DNA of 64,000 bases from Hymenobacter baengnokdamensis (GCF_008728635.1 NZ_CP044285.1:3968001-4032000); one strand, 5' to 3'. Positions 1-9,690 are shown, numbered from the stretch's first letter. Program-made: numbers and translations. Notes: generated by a model from the letters alone, not told the origin.

Positions 1-2443
1 TGAAGCGGCCGATAAACTTGAGCTGCACCGTTTCGAGCGAGCCGTTGCGGTGCTTGGCAATAATCACCTCGCCCATGCCCTGAGTGGGGTTGCCCATCTC
101 ATCTTCGGTAATCTTATAATATTCAGGCCGGTACAGGAAGATAACCATGTCGGCATCCTGCTCGATGGAGCCCGATTCGCGCAGGTCGCTCAGCTGGGGC
201 TTCTTGTCGCCGCCGCGCGTCTCGACCGAGCGCGAGAGCTGCGACAGCGCAATAACCGGAATATTCAATTCCTTTGCTATTCCCTTGAGGGCGCGCGAGA
301 TGCTGGCAATCTCCTGCTCGCGGTTGCCGCCCGGCCGGCCGGCCTCGCCGCCGCTCATCAGCTGGAGGTAGTCGATGATAATGAGCTGGATATCGTGCTG
401 CGATTTGAGGCGGCGGCACTTGGCGCGCAGCTCGCGGATGCTGAGCGCGGGCGTGTCGTCGATAAAAATCGGGGCCGAGGAGAGCGAAGAAATCTTGTGG
501 TTGAGCTGCGCCCATTCGTAATCGGCCAGGTTGCCCTTCTTGATTTTCTCGGAATCCAGCTCCGCCTCGGCCGAAATCAGACGATTGACCAGCTGCAGCG
601 ACGACATTTCGAGCGAGAAAATGGCGACCGGCTTCTTGAAATCGACGGCCGCATTGCGCATGGCCGACACCACGAACGCCGTATTGTGCGTCACGGTGCA
701 GTCGGCCAGCAGAAACAGGTGATTGCCGTCAATCTCGAAGCCGTAGTAATCGTCCTCTTTATCAAACTCGACTGAGATTCCGGTCATGCGCCAATCGACA
801 GCGGAAGCCCAGGGATTCGCCTTTTTGCGCGCCACGCGCACCGGAATCTTATCTACGTCGCCGTAGAAGCGCACGCGCCACACCTCGCTCTCGTAGCCGA
901 TTTTGCTGATGACGGCGCGCTTCTTCGTCAGCGACGTGCGGAAGCCCAGCGAATCGCACAGGAATTTAATCTGGCGGGCTAACTTCTTGTTTTTCTGAGT
1001 AATCTCGTAGCCATTGCTCACCACGTTGAGGTGGCCGTCGGAGTCGATAAGACCAGCCAGCAGGCGCAGGCGGTACTCGGTCGAGTTGACCAGGTAAGCC
1101 TGCGGAATGTGCTTGTTATTGAGCACGCCCAGCTGGCGCAGCTCGTCCTGCACCGAGTATTCGGCAACGCTCCCACCCTGCCGGCCGCGCGTAATGCCGT
1201 AGCTGTTGCAGCGGTCGGTTACTACGCCGGTGGTTACCTGCATGCCCAGCTCATCGGCGTACTGGTGCAGGTAGTCAATGATTTCGGCATCCTGGCCGGT
1301 GATGCGGCAATTGCCGGCAGCGCCGTCACCCAGCCACACACCCAGAAAATAAGGGTCGAGCGGCACCGTCTGTTCGGCAAACTCCAGGGCCACTTTGTAG
1401 CCTTTGTAGTTCGACTGAAACTTGGGGCCTTTTTTCAACCATTCACGAACCTCTATATTCAGCACGTCGCCGTGGCGGTGCGGCCCTTCGTTGCGGCTGC
1501 GCTTGAGCGAGAGAATGTGGCTCTCATTTACGCGGTAGTCGTCGCCTTTATTCTGGCGCACCCAGTACATGTTTTCGCGGCCACGCGCCAGGCTCAGCAC
1601 CCGGCGCGGCGTCGAGTCGTCGCCCATCAGCAGGTCGCCTTCGCGCACGTCTTCCACGCGGCGCAGCGTACCATCATACATCACCACCTTGGTACCCAGC
1701 GCCAGGCATTTACCCATGCCGGGCCGGGCCGCAATAATCACCAGGTCAGACGGTTGCCAGCCGCTCGTTACGCGGTCGAGCGCCGAGAAGCCGGTGGGCA
1801 CACCCGTCAATCCGTCTTTCTGGTGCTTCTTTTCTTCGAGCTCTTTAATGGCCTTCACCATCAAATCCTGCATCGAGTCGACGCCCTTGCGCATGTTGTC
1901 TTCCGACACCTGGAAGATGTTCTTCTCCGTGGCGTCGAGCAGCTCAAATACGTCGGTGGTTTCCTCGTAGGCGTCGCGCAGGATGTCGGTAGCGGTGCGA
2001 ATCAGCTCGCGCTTGATGGCCGCCTCCAGAATCACGCGGGCGTGGGCCTCGATGTTGGCCGCCGAGTTGATGTGCATGGTGAGGCCGGCCACATAGCCCA
2101 CGCCGCCGGCGGCCTCCAGCTCGCCCATCTCGCGCAGCTCCTGCACCACGGTGAGCTGGTCGATGGGCTCCGACTTATCAAACAAGTTGCTGATAGCCTT
2201 ATAGATACGCTGATGGCCATCTTTGTAAAAGCTGTGCGCTTTGAGGATATCGACCACCGTGGTGAGCGCATCCTTCTCGAGCATGAGGGCGCCGAGCACG
2301 GCGGCTTCCATTTCGAGGCGCTGGGGCGGCAGCTTGCCGGTGGGCGACATGGGCACGGGCTGCCTCCCACCGCGCACGCCCTGGAAGGCGGCAGCGGCAC
2401 GGGCCGCAGATTGCTTGAGGCGGTCGTCCATACGGTCATTCAT
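1..2443 (-). CDS. dnaB: Replicative DNA helicase DnaB with in-frame intein (3' end outside window)
   Basis: Hexameric helicase that unwinds DNA at the replication fork. Read on the minus strand from ATG 2443-2441, the N-terminal domain (PQRLEMEAAVLGALML) and linker lead into the P-loop ARPGMGK at residue 245. There the frame is interrupted by an intein (683-1708) and resumes with TAFVVSAMRNAA. Downstream are the Walker B region (IIIDYLQLMSG) and the arginine-finger region (ESGSIEQDADMVIFL). The frame is open to base 1, ending at KFIGRF, about 40 residues short of a normal C-terminus. The extein parts give about 472 residues, as expected for DnaB. A long plus-strand ORF across 1031-2530 is only the antisense shadow. 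Confidence 0.95.
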   Translation of the reverse strand, partial: MNDRMDDRLKQSAARAAAAFQGVRGGRQPVPMSPTGKLPPQRLEMEAAVLGALMLEKDALTTVVDILKAHSFYKDGHQRIYKAISNLFDKSEPIDQLTVVQELREMGELEAAGGVGYVAGLTMHINSAANIEAHARVILEAAIKRELIRTATDILRDAYEETTDVFELLDATEKNIFQVSEDNMRKGVDSMQDLMVKAIKELEEKKHQKDGLTGVPTGFSALDRVTSGWQPSDLVIIAARPGMGKCLALGTKVVMYDGTLRRVEDVREGDLLMGDDSTPRRVLSLARGRENMYWVRQNKGDDYRVNESHILSLKRSRNEGPHRHGDVLNIEVREWLKKGPKFQSNYKGYKVALEFAEQTVPLDPYFLGVWLGDGAAGNCRITGQDAEIIDYLHQYADELGMQVTTGVVTDRCNSYGITRGRQGGSVAEYSVQDELRQLGVLNNKHIPQAYLVNSTEYRLRLLAGLIDSDGHLNVVSNGYEITQKNKKLARQIKFLCDSLGFRTSLTKKRAVISKIGYESEVWRVRFYGDVDKIPVRVARKKANPWASAVDWRMTGISVEFDKEDDYYGFEIDGNHLFLLADCTVTHNTAFVVSAMRNAAVDFKKPVAIFSLEMSSLQLVNRLISAEAELDSEKIKKGNLADYEWAQLNHKISSLSSAPIFIDDTPALSIRELRAKCRRLKSQHDIQLIIIDYLQLMSGGEAGRPGGNREQEIASISRALKGIAKELNIPVIALSQLSRSVETRGGDKKPQLSDLRESGSIEQDADMVIFLYRPEYYKITEDEMGNPTQGMGEVIIAKHRNGSLETVQLKFIGRF
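683..1708 (-). other. DnaB intein with LAGLIDADG (DOD) homing endonuclease
   Basis: A 342-residue in-frame insertion lies exactly between Lys and Thr of the DnaB Walker A motif (GMGK | T). It starts with Cys (CLALGTKVVMYDG) and ends with HN followed by Thr (TVTHN | T), the standard class 1 splice junctions. A block-B-like NESH segment lies about 65 residues in. Two dodecapeptide motifs, YFLGVWLGDG (about 1320-1350) and LLAGLIDSDG (about 1032-1062), both keep their Asp and indicate an intact homing endonuclease. The removed Thr +1 and the P-loop position mean DnaB cannot bind ATP until splicing occurs. I see no stop or frameshift in the intein frame. Splicing activity is inferred. Confidence 0.93.
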
Positions 2444-2530
2444 TGGGTTAGGCAGGGGCAAAAGACGGATATACAGCGCGGAGGTAGCCTTTGCGGAAAA
2501 AGCAGCCGGGCAGGTGAGTGCCCGAACTAA

Positions 2531-2538
2531 CAAAGCTA
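2531..2538 (-). promoter_or_regulatory. Possible dnaB -7 promoter element
   Basis: On the minus strand TAGCTTTG matches the Bacteroidota -7 consensus TAnnTTTG exactly and sits about 88 bases upstream of the dnaB ATG. A TTG -33 box is not evident at the usual distance, so this is only a candidate. Confidence 0.35.
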
Positions 2539-2743
2539 ACTTAAAAGTGCCCGAAAAGAAAGCTCCCACCCTTCTGCTATTTGGGTAGCTGCCCTGGGCC
2601 GCTCGCAGGCCCAGCCGTACTTTCGTCTTGCCCAAGGGGCTGGCAGTAGGCTGCTTACCACCAGAGTTTCCCTACGCCAGGGGCTCCGCATGCGGTGTTT
2701 GCCGTGGTCAGCTTTTCGCAATAAGCTATTAATAATAAGTATT

Positions 2744-4107
2744 TTGGAAAATATTCACCTCATTGCCGTCGGGGGCAGCATCATGCACAACCTGGCGCTG
2801 GCTTTGCAGCAGCGCGGCACGCACGTAACGGGCTCCGACGACGAGATTTTTGAGCCGGCCCGCACCCGGCTGGCCCAGGCCGGCCTGCTGCCCGAAACAG
2901 AGGGCTGGCATCCTGAAAAGATTCACGCCGGCTTGTCGGCCGTGATTGTGGGCATGCACGCCCGGCCCGACAACCCCGAACTGGCCCGCGCCCAGGAGCT
3001 GGGCATCAAAATATATTCATTTCCTGAATATATCTATGAGGCCAGCAAGGACAAGCAGCGCGTGGTAATCGGCGGCTCGCACGGCAAAACGAGCATTACG
3101 GCCCTGATTCTGCACGTGCTGCGCTTTCACAAACGCAAATTCGACTATGCGGTGGGCGCGCAGCTGGCGGGCTTCGAGCTGATGGTGCAACTGACCGACG
3201 ACGCGCCGGTTATCATTATTGAGGGTGACGAGTACTTGTCGTCGCCCATCGACCGGCGGCCCAAGTTTCACCTCTATCAGCACCACATCGGCGTAATTTC
3301 GGGTATCAGCTGGGACCACATCAACGTGTTTCCGACCGAGGAAATCTACCGCGAGCAGTTCGAGGTTTTTGCCCGCCAGACGCCCAAGGCCGGCGTGCTC
3401 ATCTACGACCGCGACGACGAGCAAACTCAATTGGTAGCCGTGCCTACCAGCCCCGATGTAACCTACGTGGGCTACGGCCCCACGAGCACGTTATCCGGGA
3501 TGGCCGCACGTTTTTGCTGACCAAAAAGGACGAGGAGGTGCCCATCCAGGTATTCGGCGAGCACAACCTGCGCAACATCTCGGCGGCCAAGGAAGTTTGT
3601 AAGCAGCTGGGTATCAAAGGCAAGGATTTTTATAAGGCCGTAGCCACCTTCAGGGGCGCGGCGCGGCGGCTCGAGCTGGTACAGGCTGGCGCTACGTCGG
3701 TGGTGTACAAGGACTTTGCCCACGCGCCCAGCAAGCTGCGCGCCACGGCGGCGGCCCTCAAGCAGCAGTTTCCGCAGCGGCGGCTGGTGGCCTGCCTGGA
3801 GCTCCACACGTTCAGCTCGCTCAACCCGGCCTTTTTGCCGCAGTACGCGCACTGCTTCGATGCGCCCGACGTGGCCGTGGTGTACTTCAACCCGCACGTG
3901 CTCGAGCACAAGCGCTTGCCGCCCCTGCCCCCCGAAGCCGTGGCGGCTGCCTTCGCCCGACCCGATTTGCGCGTATTTACCAACAGCGTCGAGCTGGCGG
4001 CCTTCCTGCAGGCGCAGACCTGGGCCGATACCAACCTGCTGCTAATGACCTCCGGCACCTTCGACGGACTGGACATTGCCGCCCTGGCGGCCGAAGTAGC
4101 CGGCTAG
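2744..4107 (+). pseudogene. mpl: Mpl-type UDP-N-acetylmuramate:peptide ligase, broken by one frameshift
   Basis: Mur-ligase relative that attaches the recycled tripeptide L-Ala-gamma-D-Glu-mDAP to UDP-MurNAc in murein recycling. The first frame shows the Rossmann start (IHLIAVGGSIMHNLA), the ATP P-loop GGSHGKTS and the EGDEYLSSP motif, and ends at a stop near 3520. The homologous C-terminal half continues in the next frame (FLLTKKDEEVPIQVFGEHN to 4107). Adding one base (probably T) between 3481 and 3482 restores a continuous reading ...GYGP-YEHVIRDGRT..., giving about 454 residues. The start is unclear: TTG 2744 fits the family start, whereas ATG 2690 adds 18 unconserved residues. Either a true pseudogene or an assembly indel. 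Confidence 0.85.
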
Positions 4108-4110
4108 TCT

Positions 4111-4150
4111 GCCGGGGCAAAAATATAATGAATTATATATTTGCCCCGGC
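4111..4150 (+). terminator. Long inverted repeat behind mpl
   Basis: A near-perfect palindrome (outer arms GCCGGGGCAAA and TTTGCCCCGGC, AT-rich middle) begins 3 bases after the mpl stop. It can form a stem of about 16 bp and probably terminates mpl. It overlaps the ATG at 4128, which argues for the later start of the next gene. Confidence 0.6.
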
Positions 4151-4184
4151 CGTCATTTATGGTATTCGACTTGCCCTATCGTGC

Positions 4185-4856
4185 ATGACTGCTTCCGCTC
4201 CTACCACCTCGCAGCTCGTAACGGCGGTGCTGATACTGCTGCCTATTATTGGCGCAGCCATCATTGCCGGCCAGCGGTATCGCCAGCTGCCGGGCAACCT
4301 GCGCTACCTGGCCTGGCTGGCCTGGTTTGAGCTACCGCTCGACCTGGGCGGAGAAATTATGGGGCTGCTGCAACGCAACAACCTGTTTATCATGCCACTA
4401 TACACGGTGGGTGAATTCTGGCTGCTGGCCCTGGTGTACGCGCGCACGCTGCAATCGGCGGCTTTCAACAAAGTAGTACCGTGGCTGGTCGGCGGCTTTG
4501 CCGCTTATGCCTTACTCGATAGCTTACTGGCGGCCGACCTCACCCGGTTCAGGCCCGGCCAGCAGGTTATTCAGGGCCTGCTGATACTGGCAATGGTCGG
4601 GCTTTATTTTCGCAAGCTGCTCCACGAGCTGCAAATCCGGAGCCTGACGCAAGAGCCAATGTTTTGGGTATCAATTGGCTTATTCCTGTATTTTGTGGGG
4701 TATCTGCAAATAGCGCTTTTCAGCAACTATATGATGCAGCACTATTCGATGGCCTTTAACCGCAACATCTGGACGATTCACACCGGACTGATTATTCTGT
4801 TGCACTGCTGCTATTGCCGGGCACTGGCAATCAGCCCCCGGCCCGCGCAGGCCTGA
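4185..4856 (+). CDS. Polytopic membrane protein of unknown function
   Basis: I do not recognise a family. From MTASAPTTSQ the protein (223 residues) is mostly hydrophobic, with about seven likely membrane spans (for example LVTAVLILLPIIGAAIIAG, FWLLALVYART, GLLILAMVGLYF, LFLYFVGYLQIALF, GLIILLHCCYC) separated by short charged loops. An in-frame ATG at 4128 adds 19 residues but lies inside the inverted repeat at 4111-4150, so 4185 is preferred. It is a single gene between mpl and a convergent lipoprotein gene. No catalytic motif or neighbour suggests a role; a sensor or signalling membrane module is one unproven possibility. Confidence 0.6.
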   Translation: MTASAPTTSQLVTAVLILLPIIGAAIIAGQRYRQLPGNLRYLAWLAWFELPLDLGGEIMGLLQRNNLFIMPLYTVGEFWLLALVYARTLQSAAFNKVVPWLVGGFAAYALLDSLLAADLTRFRPGQQVIQGLLILAMVGLYFRKLLHELQIRSLTQEPMFWVSIGLFLYFVGYLQIALFSNYMMQHYSMAFNRNIWTIHTGLIILLHCCYCRALAISPRPAQA

Positions 4857-5002
4857 CGGCTTTTTGCTGTCGGGCGGTTGCTGTGGCAAGAAAGCCGGCT
4901 AAACGGCGGGCTTTGGGGGGCGGGGTGGCCGGCCGCTGTCATTAGCCAGCAAGATAGCCAGGGCGGCCAGGCTCAGGCGCAGGGCCCATTTGGCGGCGCG
5001 GC

Positions 5003-5623
5003 TCATTTAGCAGCGCCGGGCTTGATGGCCGGGTCGGGCCGGGTGGTCGCAAAAACCTCGTTTTCGGGCAGCACTTTGAGGGTGCAGCTGCTGCCGCCCG
5101 AGTTGTCGTCGCAGGTGGTGCCGATAATGTGCCCGTCCTCGAAATCGAAGTAGCAGCTTGGGCAGCCTATCCCCGAGATGACGTAGCGGCTGGCGCTGGG
5201 CGTGAGGTAAAAGGTACTGTCGTCGGTGCCGTGCAGAGGCAGGGCCACCGCCCGGTAGCTACCGTTGTTGTGCCCCATACCAATAAGGTAGTAAACGGGC
5301 CGCGCGGCATCGCTGCCGGGCGCCTTACGCACCATAATGCGGTCGATAACCGTGCCGTCGTGAAACTGCCGGATAAGGGCGGCCGCCATTACCGACTGCG
5401 CCAGCTTGTACTTTACCCCGCCTTTACTATCGAGGCGCATAATCTGGTGGCTGCTGGCCGCGCCCGACAGCGCCGCCCCCGCCGCGTCGCTTACGCGCTG
5501 CGCCTCATGGGCCGGGTTGCTGGCTTCACGGGTGCGGGTGGCTTCGCACGAGCAAAGCAGCAGCAGGCTACTGAGCACGCCGAGCAGAAGCAGACCAAAT
5601 AAGCGGGGTAACGTACGGGTCAT
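5003..5623 (-). CDS. Predicted lipoprotein of unknown function
   Basis: Starting at MTRTLPRLFG (ATG 5623-5621), the 206-residue product has a hydrophobic signal segment ending in LLLLCSC, a plausible lipobox with a lipidated Cys near residue 24-26. The mature part has no motif I can name. It contains four later cysteines, in IGCPSCYF and TTCDDNSGGSSC, which could form disulfides outside the cytoplasm. The in-frame ATG at 5701 would put 26 residues before the signal and is less likely. It lies downstream of, and on the same strand as, the M48 peptidase gene. Function unknown. Confidence 0.6.
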   Translation of the reverse strand: MTRTLPRLFGLLLLGVLSSLLLLCSCEATRTREASNPAHEAQRVSDAAGAALSGAASSHQIMRLDSKGGVKYKLAQSVMAAALIRQFHDGTVIDRIMVRKAPGSDAARPVYYLIGMGHNNGSYRAVALPLHGTDDSTFYLTPSASRYVISGIGCPSCYFDFEDGHIIGTTCDDNSGGSSCTLKVLPENEVFATTRPDPAIKPGAAK

Positions 5624-5710
5624 AAGCGAGCAGAAAGTAGCTAAGCAGAAAGCAGCGGGGAGTAAAAAATTGCTGATAAACAGCGGCTTTCCGCTCCCCA
5701 TCTGCCTTAT

Positions 5711-6505
5711 CTAACGGGGCTTGTAATATTTCAGGGCTTCGGGCATCAGGCTCTTCAGGTCGGCAATGCGGGTGGCATCGCTGGGGTGGTCAGAGAGAAA
5801 TGCCGGCATGTTAGTCTGGCTTTGAGCGGCCATCCGCTCCCAGAACGGAATTGCGCCTTCCGGGTTGTAGCCGGCCATCGCCATAAAAATCAGGCCCAGG
5901 TGGTCGGCCTCGCTTTCCTGGCGCCGGCTGAACTTCAGCAGCATCCCCTGCGTGCCCACGCCCACCGCCTGTTGAAACAGCGTATTCGTCACGGTGGGGT
6001 TTTGCGAGAGGGCCGTGGAAAGCGCCGTGCCCCCGAGCTGGGCGGCCAGCTGGTCGCTCATGCGCTCGGCCCCGTGCTTGGCTACGGCGTGCGAGATTTC
6101 GTGGCCCAGCACCACGGCCAGGCCATTCTCGTCCCTGGTCAGGGGTAATATGCCGGAGTACACGGCCACTTTGCCGCCGGGCATGCACCAGGCGTTCACC
6201 GTTTTAGGGTCATCAATCAGGTTAAACTCCCACTGGTAGCCTTCGAGCTGGCTCGACTGGCCCTGCTGCTTAAAATACTGCTCCACGGCGGCGGCTACCC
6301 GCTGGCCCACGCGGCGCACCATAGCGGTTTGCTCGGCATTGGTTGAGAGCTTGGCCGTACCCAGGGTTTGCTTGTATTGCGTGATGGCCAGCGTATTCAT
6401 CTCGCTGTCCGACACCAGACTGAGCTGGCGCCGGCCCGTAATCGGCACGGTTGTGCAGCCGGCGGCAAGCAGCAGGCTACTGGCTAGTACAAAGTTCTTT
6501 AACAT
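5711..6505 (-). CDS. M48-family zinc metallopeptidase, lipoprotein
   Basis: From ATG 6505-6503 the product (264 residues) begins MLKNFVLASSLLLAAGC, a type II signal peptide with a clear lipobox. The M48 zinc motif HEISH (in VVLGHEISHAVAKHG) and the downstream Glu ligand in ESEADHLGL are both present, as in the periplasmic BepA/LoiP-type proteases that act in outer-membrane quality control. An upstream in-frame ATG (6559) would bury the signal peptide. Length and order of motifs are normal for the single-domain form, with no TPR tail. Substrate unknown. Confidence 0.85.
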   Translation of the reverse strand: MLKNFVLASSLLLAAGCTTVPITGRRQLSLVSDSEMNTLAITQYKQTLGTAKLSTNAEQTAMVRRVGQRVAAAVEQYFKQQGQSSQLEGYQWEFNLIDDPKTVNAWCMPGGKVAVYSGILPLTRDENGLAVVLGHEISHAVAKHGAERMSDQLAAQLGGTALSTALSQNPTVTNTLFQQAVGVGTQGMLLKFSRRQESEADHLGLIFMAMAGYNPEGAIPFWERMAAQSQTNMPAFLSDHPSDATRIADLKSLMPEALKYYKPR

Positions 6506-6745
6506 GAAAAAAGTGAAGGTGAGAGAAAAAGAAGAGTGGGATAGTCTGCCAAACAACACCCTTTTTTAATGCTGAACGGCACTGCCTATACGCAACCGGC
6601 CGGGGGAAATGTTTACTTTGTAGCAGAAAGAAAGCCGAAAACGAACGGCAAGCCGCGAGTCTACCAACCTGCGTTTTCTCCGTATCGCTTCTGGCTGCCC
6701 GGTGGCTTCTGCTTTCCTGCTCTCCCCTTCTCTCCTTACTTCCCC

Positions 6746-7360
6746 ATGAAAATTATCTGTATCGGCCGCAACTATGCCGACCATATTGCTGAGCTGCAAA
6801 ACGAAACGCCCGCTGCGCCGGTCATCTTCCTCAAGCCCGAAACCGCGCTGGTGCAGCGGGGCCAGCCATTTTTTGTGCCGACTTTCTCGCACGACGTCCA
6901 CCACGAGCTGGAGCTGGTACTGCGCATCAGCAAAAACGGCCGGCATATCGAGGAGAAGTTTGCCCACACGTATTTCGATGCCATTGGCCTGGGTATCGAC
7001 TTCACCGCCCGCGACCTGCAAAGCGAATTGAAGAAAAAAGGCCTGCCCTGGGAGCTGGCCAAGGCTTTCGACGGCTCGGCCCCTATCTCGCCGGTATTTA
7101 AGCCAGTGGCAGATTTTCCCGATTTTGCCAATATCAACTTTCGGCTCGAAGTAAACGGCGAAGTGCGCCAGCAGGGCAACTCGGGGCTGATGCTGCACCC
7201 GTTTGCCAAAATTCTCAGCTTTGTATCGCAATATATTACCCTAAAGCAGGGTGACCTCATTTTTACGGGCACGCCCGCCGGGGTAGGTCCGGTAAAAGTG
7301 GGCGACGAGCTGACCGGCTACCTGGAAGACGAAAAAATACTGGACGTACCCGTGCGCTAG
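6746..7360 (+). CDS. Fumarylacetoacetate hydrolase (FAH) family protein
   Basis: A compact FAH fold of 204 residues starting MKIICIGRNYADH. The metal-binding region is visible as HHELELVLR and GIDFTARDLQ, and the family C-terminus as GDLIFTGTPAGVGPV. Members of this short form are acylpyruvate hydrolases or oxaloacetate decarboxylases; the sequence alone does not decide which. The open frame extends upstream to 6569, but those 59 residues have no family counterpart and ATG 6746 matches the usual start. A monocistronic gene, divergent from the M48 gene. Confidence 0.85.
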   Translation: MKIICIGRNYADHIAELQNETPAAPVIFLKPETALVQRGQPFFVPTFSHDVHHELELVLRISKNGRHIEEKFAHTYFDAIGLGIDFTARDLQSELKKKGLPWELAKAFDGSAPISPVFKPVADFPDFANINFRLEVNGEVRQQGNSGLMLHPFAKILSFVSQYITLKQGDLIFTGTPAGVGPVKVGDELTGYLEDEKILDVPVR

Positions 7361-7499
7361 GAGCTGGCTGATTAGGCTAGCGACGCATCCCGGCGTATGC
7401 CTTTGTCGAAACCGCCCTTTTGGCCGCGTGCAACGAGGGGGCGTACCGCTGCTTCGCGGCAGCCGTTGCCAGTGTTTTTAGTTATCAAGACAGATTATT

Positions 7500-9554
7500 T
7501 TGCTTACTTTCAGATTATTAGGCCGGGTTTCTTTGCCAGTTGCGGTCGGCTTGCTCGCAGTAGCTACCATCGGCCACGGCCAGGATGATGGCCAGGACGA
7601 CACCACTACCCATACCCGCCGCGTAAGTGGCCCCATCAGGCCGGCCGCGGCGGCCGGTAAAGTAGAGGTACCGCCCGGCTACTTCCTGTTTCCGATTGCG
7701 CCGGGGCAGCCGGGCCTGCTGGCGGCCAGCATGGGCGAGCTGCGGCCCAATCATTTCCACGGTGGCCTCGATATCAAAACGGGCGGGGTGGTCAACCGGC
7801 CCGTGTATGCGGCAGCCGATGGCTACATCTCGCGGCTCAAGCAGTCGTCGTTTGGCTACGGCAACGTGCTGTATATCACGCACCCCAATGGCCTGACGAC
7901 GGTATACGGCCACCTCAATAAGTTTGAGGGCGCGGCCGGCATCGAGCTGCTGCACCGCCAGTACGAAAAGCAGACCTACGAGCTGGAGCTGTTTTTTCCG
8001 AAAGACAAATATCCGGTGAAGCGCGGCGAAGAAGTGGCGCTGTCGGGCAATACCGGCGGCTCGGCCGGCCCGCACGTGCACTGGGAAGTGCGCGATGCCC
8101 AGGACCGCCAGCTCAACCCTCTGCAATGGGGCGGCTTTGCCGAAATCCAGGACCATACCGGGCCTACGCTGCAAGCGCTGGCCGTGGAGCCCCTGGCCAT
8201 TACGGCGCGGGTGCGGGGGCGCTTCGAGCGCGCGCTGCTGGTGCCCAGGGTGCAGCCTGCCTCGGGCGCGGCCACCGCGTGGCCCGATACTATCCGCTGC
8301 TTTGGGCAGATAGGCCTGCTTTTGCAGGGCTTCGACCGGTTTGATAACGCCTGGAATAAGAATGGCATTCAGCGCGTGACGATGCGGGTAAACGGCCAGC
8401 CGCACTACCAGCACGTTATCGACGCGGTGCCATTTCCGAACGGCACGCGGCAGGTCAACAACTTTGTGGACTACGCCTACGCCCGCACCAACGGCCGCAC
8501 CCTGCAAAAGCTGTGGGTGGAGGAAGGCAATGACCTGCCCTTCTATACCCCGCCGGGCCTGGGCCAGGGCAAGCTCAATGTGGAAGATGGCAAGGTCTAT
8601 AGCATTGATTTGGAGCTGGCCGACTCGTACAACAACAAGGCTACCGCTCACCTGGTACTGCGCGGCGAAAAGCCCGCCGACTATGCCCGCCTGCCCGGCG
8701 CGGCGGCTGCGGCCGGCCGGGCCAGGCTCAGCTACGACATTACGCGCAATCTGCTGCGGGCCACCGTACTCCACGCCCCAACCGACTCTGCCGGGCAGCC
8801 GCAGTATTTGCTGCTGCGCCGGGGCGGCCGGCAGCTGGCCCTGCGCCCCAGCTATACCGTGGGCGCCGCCACTACCTACCTCTACGACCTGCGCGCCGGC
8901 CTGCCCGACTCGCTGCTGCTGGGCGATATTCACCAGGCTTTCGACCGCCAGGCTATCATTGCGGGCGGCCAGGAAACCAACTACGCGACGCCTTTCCTGA
9001 ATGTGGTTTTCGGCTCCCAAACGCTGTTTTCGACCTTTTACCTCAGCACCCTGCACCGGGCCGATGCCGGCCCCGCCGCGCCCGAAAGCTGGACGGTCGG
9101 CACGCCGCTCGTGCCGCTTTACCTGCCCCTACGCCTCACGCTAAAGCCCGTGGCCCCACCCGCCGACCACATGCACACGGCCGTATATAGCGTATCGGCT
9201 AATGGTGGGCGGGCCTACGTGGGCGGCACCTGGAACGAAGACGGCACCCAGATTTCGGCCAACATTAAGCAGTTTGGGCAGTTCCGGCTCTACACCGATA
9301 CCAAGCCGCCCACGGCTCAGCTGCTGGGCCGCGCGGGCGGGCAGCTCACCTTTCGTGTAGGCGATGAGTTGTCGGGCCTGGCTTCGTATAAGCTGCTTAT
9401 CGGCGGACGCTTCCGGCTGCTGCGCTACGAGTATAAGAACGCCACGCTTTTCACCGTGGCCGGCGATTCACTGGGGCCCCACCTGCGCGGCCCCGCCGAG
9501 CTGCACCTCGCCGACCAGGCCGGTAATGAGAAGGTTATTTCCTTGAATTTGTAA
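7500..9554 (+). CDS. M23-family peptidase (secreted, peptidoglycan hydrolase-like)
   Basis: A 684-residue exported protein with a signal peptide in the first 28 residues (GLLAVATIGHGQ). The M23/LytM domain lies at about residues 60-205: the zinc ligands are in NHFHGGLDIK and HVHWEVRD, with the intervening strand YGNVLYITHPNGLTTVYGHL. About 480 further residues look like beta-rich repeats with no motif I recognise, ending in a likely C-terminal beta domain. The start is a TTG; no better in-frame ATG precedes the signal peptide. It probably trims or senses cell-wall peptide cross-links in the periplasm. Confidence 0.8.
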   Translation: MLTFRLLGRVSLPVAVGLLAVATIGHGQDDGQDDTTTHTRRVSGPIRPAAAAGKVEVPPGYFLFPIAPGQPGLLAASMGELRPNHFHGGLDIKTGGVVNRPVYAAADGYISRLKQSSFGYGNVLYITHPNGLTTVYGHLNKFEGAAGIELLHRQYEKQTYELELFFPKDKYPVKRGEEVALSGNTGGSAGPHVHWEVRDAQDRQLNPLQWGGFAEIQDHTGPTLQALAVEPLAITARVRGRFERALLVPRVQPASGAATAWPDTIRCFGQIGLLLQGFDRFDNAWNKNGIQRVTMRVNGQPHYQHVIDAVPFPNGTRQVNNFVDYAYARTNGRTLQKLWVEEGNDLPFYTPPGLGQGKLNVEDGKVYSIDLELADSYNNKATAHLVLRGEKPADYARLPGAAAAAGRARLSYDITRNLLRATVLHAPTDSAGQPQYLLLRRGGRQLALRPSYTVGAATTYLYDLRAGLPDSLLLGDIHQAFDRQAIIAGGQETNYATPFLNVVFGSQTLFSTFYLSTLHRADAGPAAPESWTVGTPLVPLYLPLRLTLKPVAPPADHMHTAVYSVSANGGRAYVGGTWNEDGTQISANIKQFGQFRLYTDTKPPTAQLLGRAGGQLTFRVGDELSGLASYKLLIGGRFRLLRYEYKNATLFTVAGDSLGPHLRGPAELHLADQAGNEKVISLNL

Positions 9555-9690
9555 TTCTTCTCTCTTCTTCGCTGAAAATCGTTTGTCGTGGCAGGCACCA
9601 TGCAGCAATTGAGCCGGCCGAAAAACCGGCCCACATCGTTCCGGTGCTATTGCTTTACAGGCCCGCCACTACAGCTGAGATAACGCACTT

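Noticed and set aside
1031..2530. 499-residue plus-strand ORF opposite dnaB
   Set aside because: Antisense shadow of the DnaB and intein frame; no family resemblance and composition rich in His/Ala/Gln.
7518..9056. 512-residue minus-strand ORF
   Set aside because: Shadow of the M23 peptidase gene; the M23 frame has zinc motifs and signal peptide.
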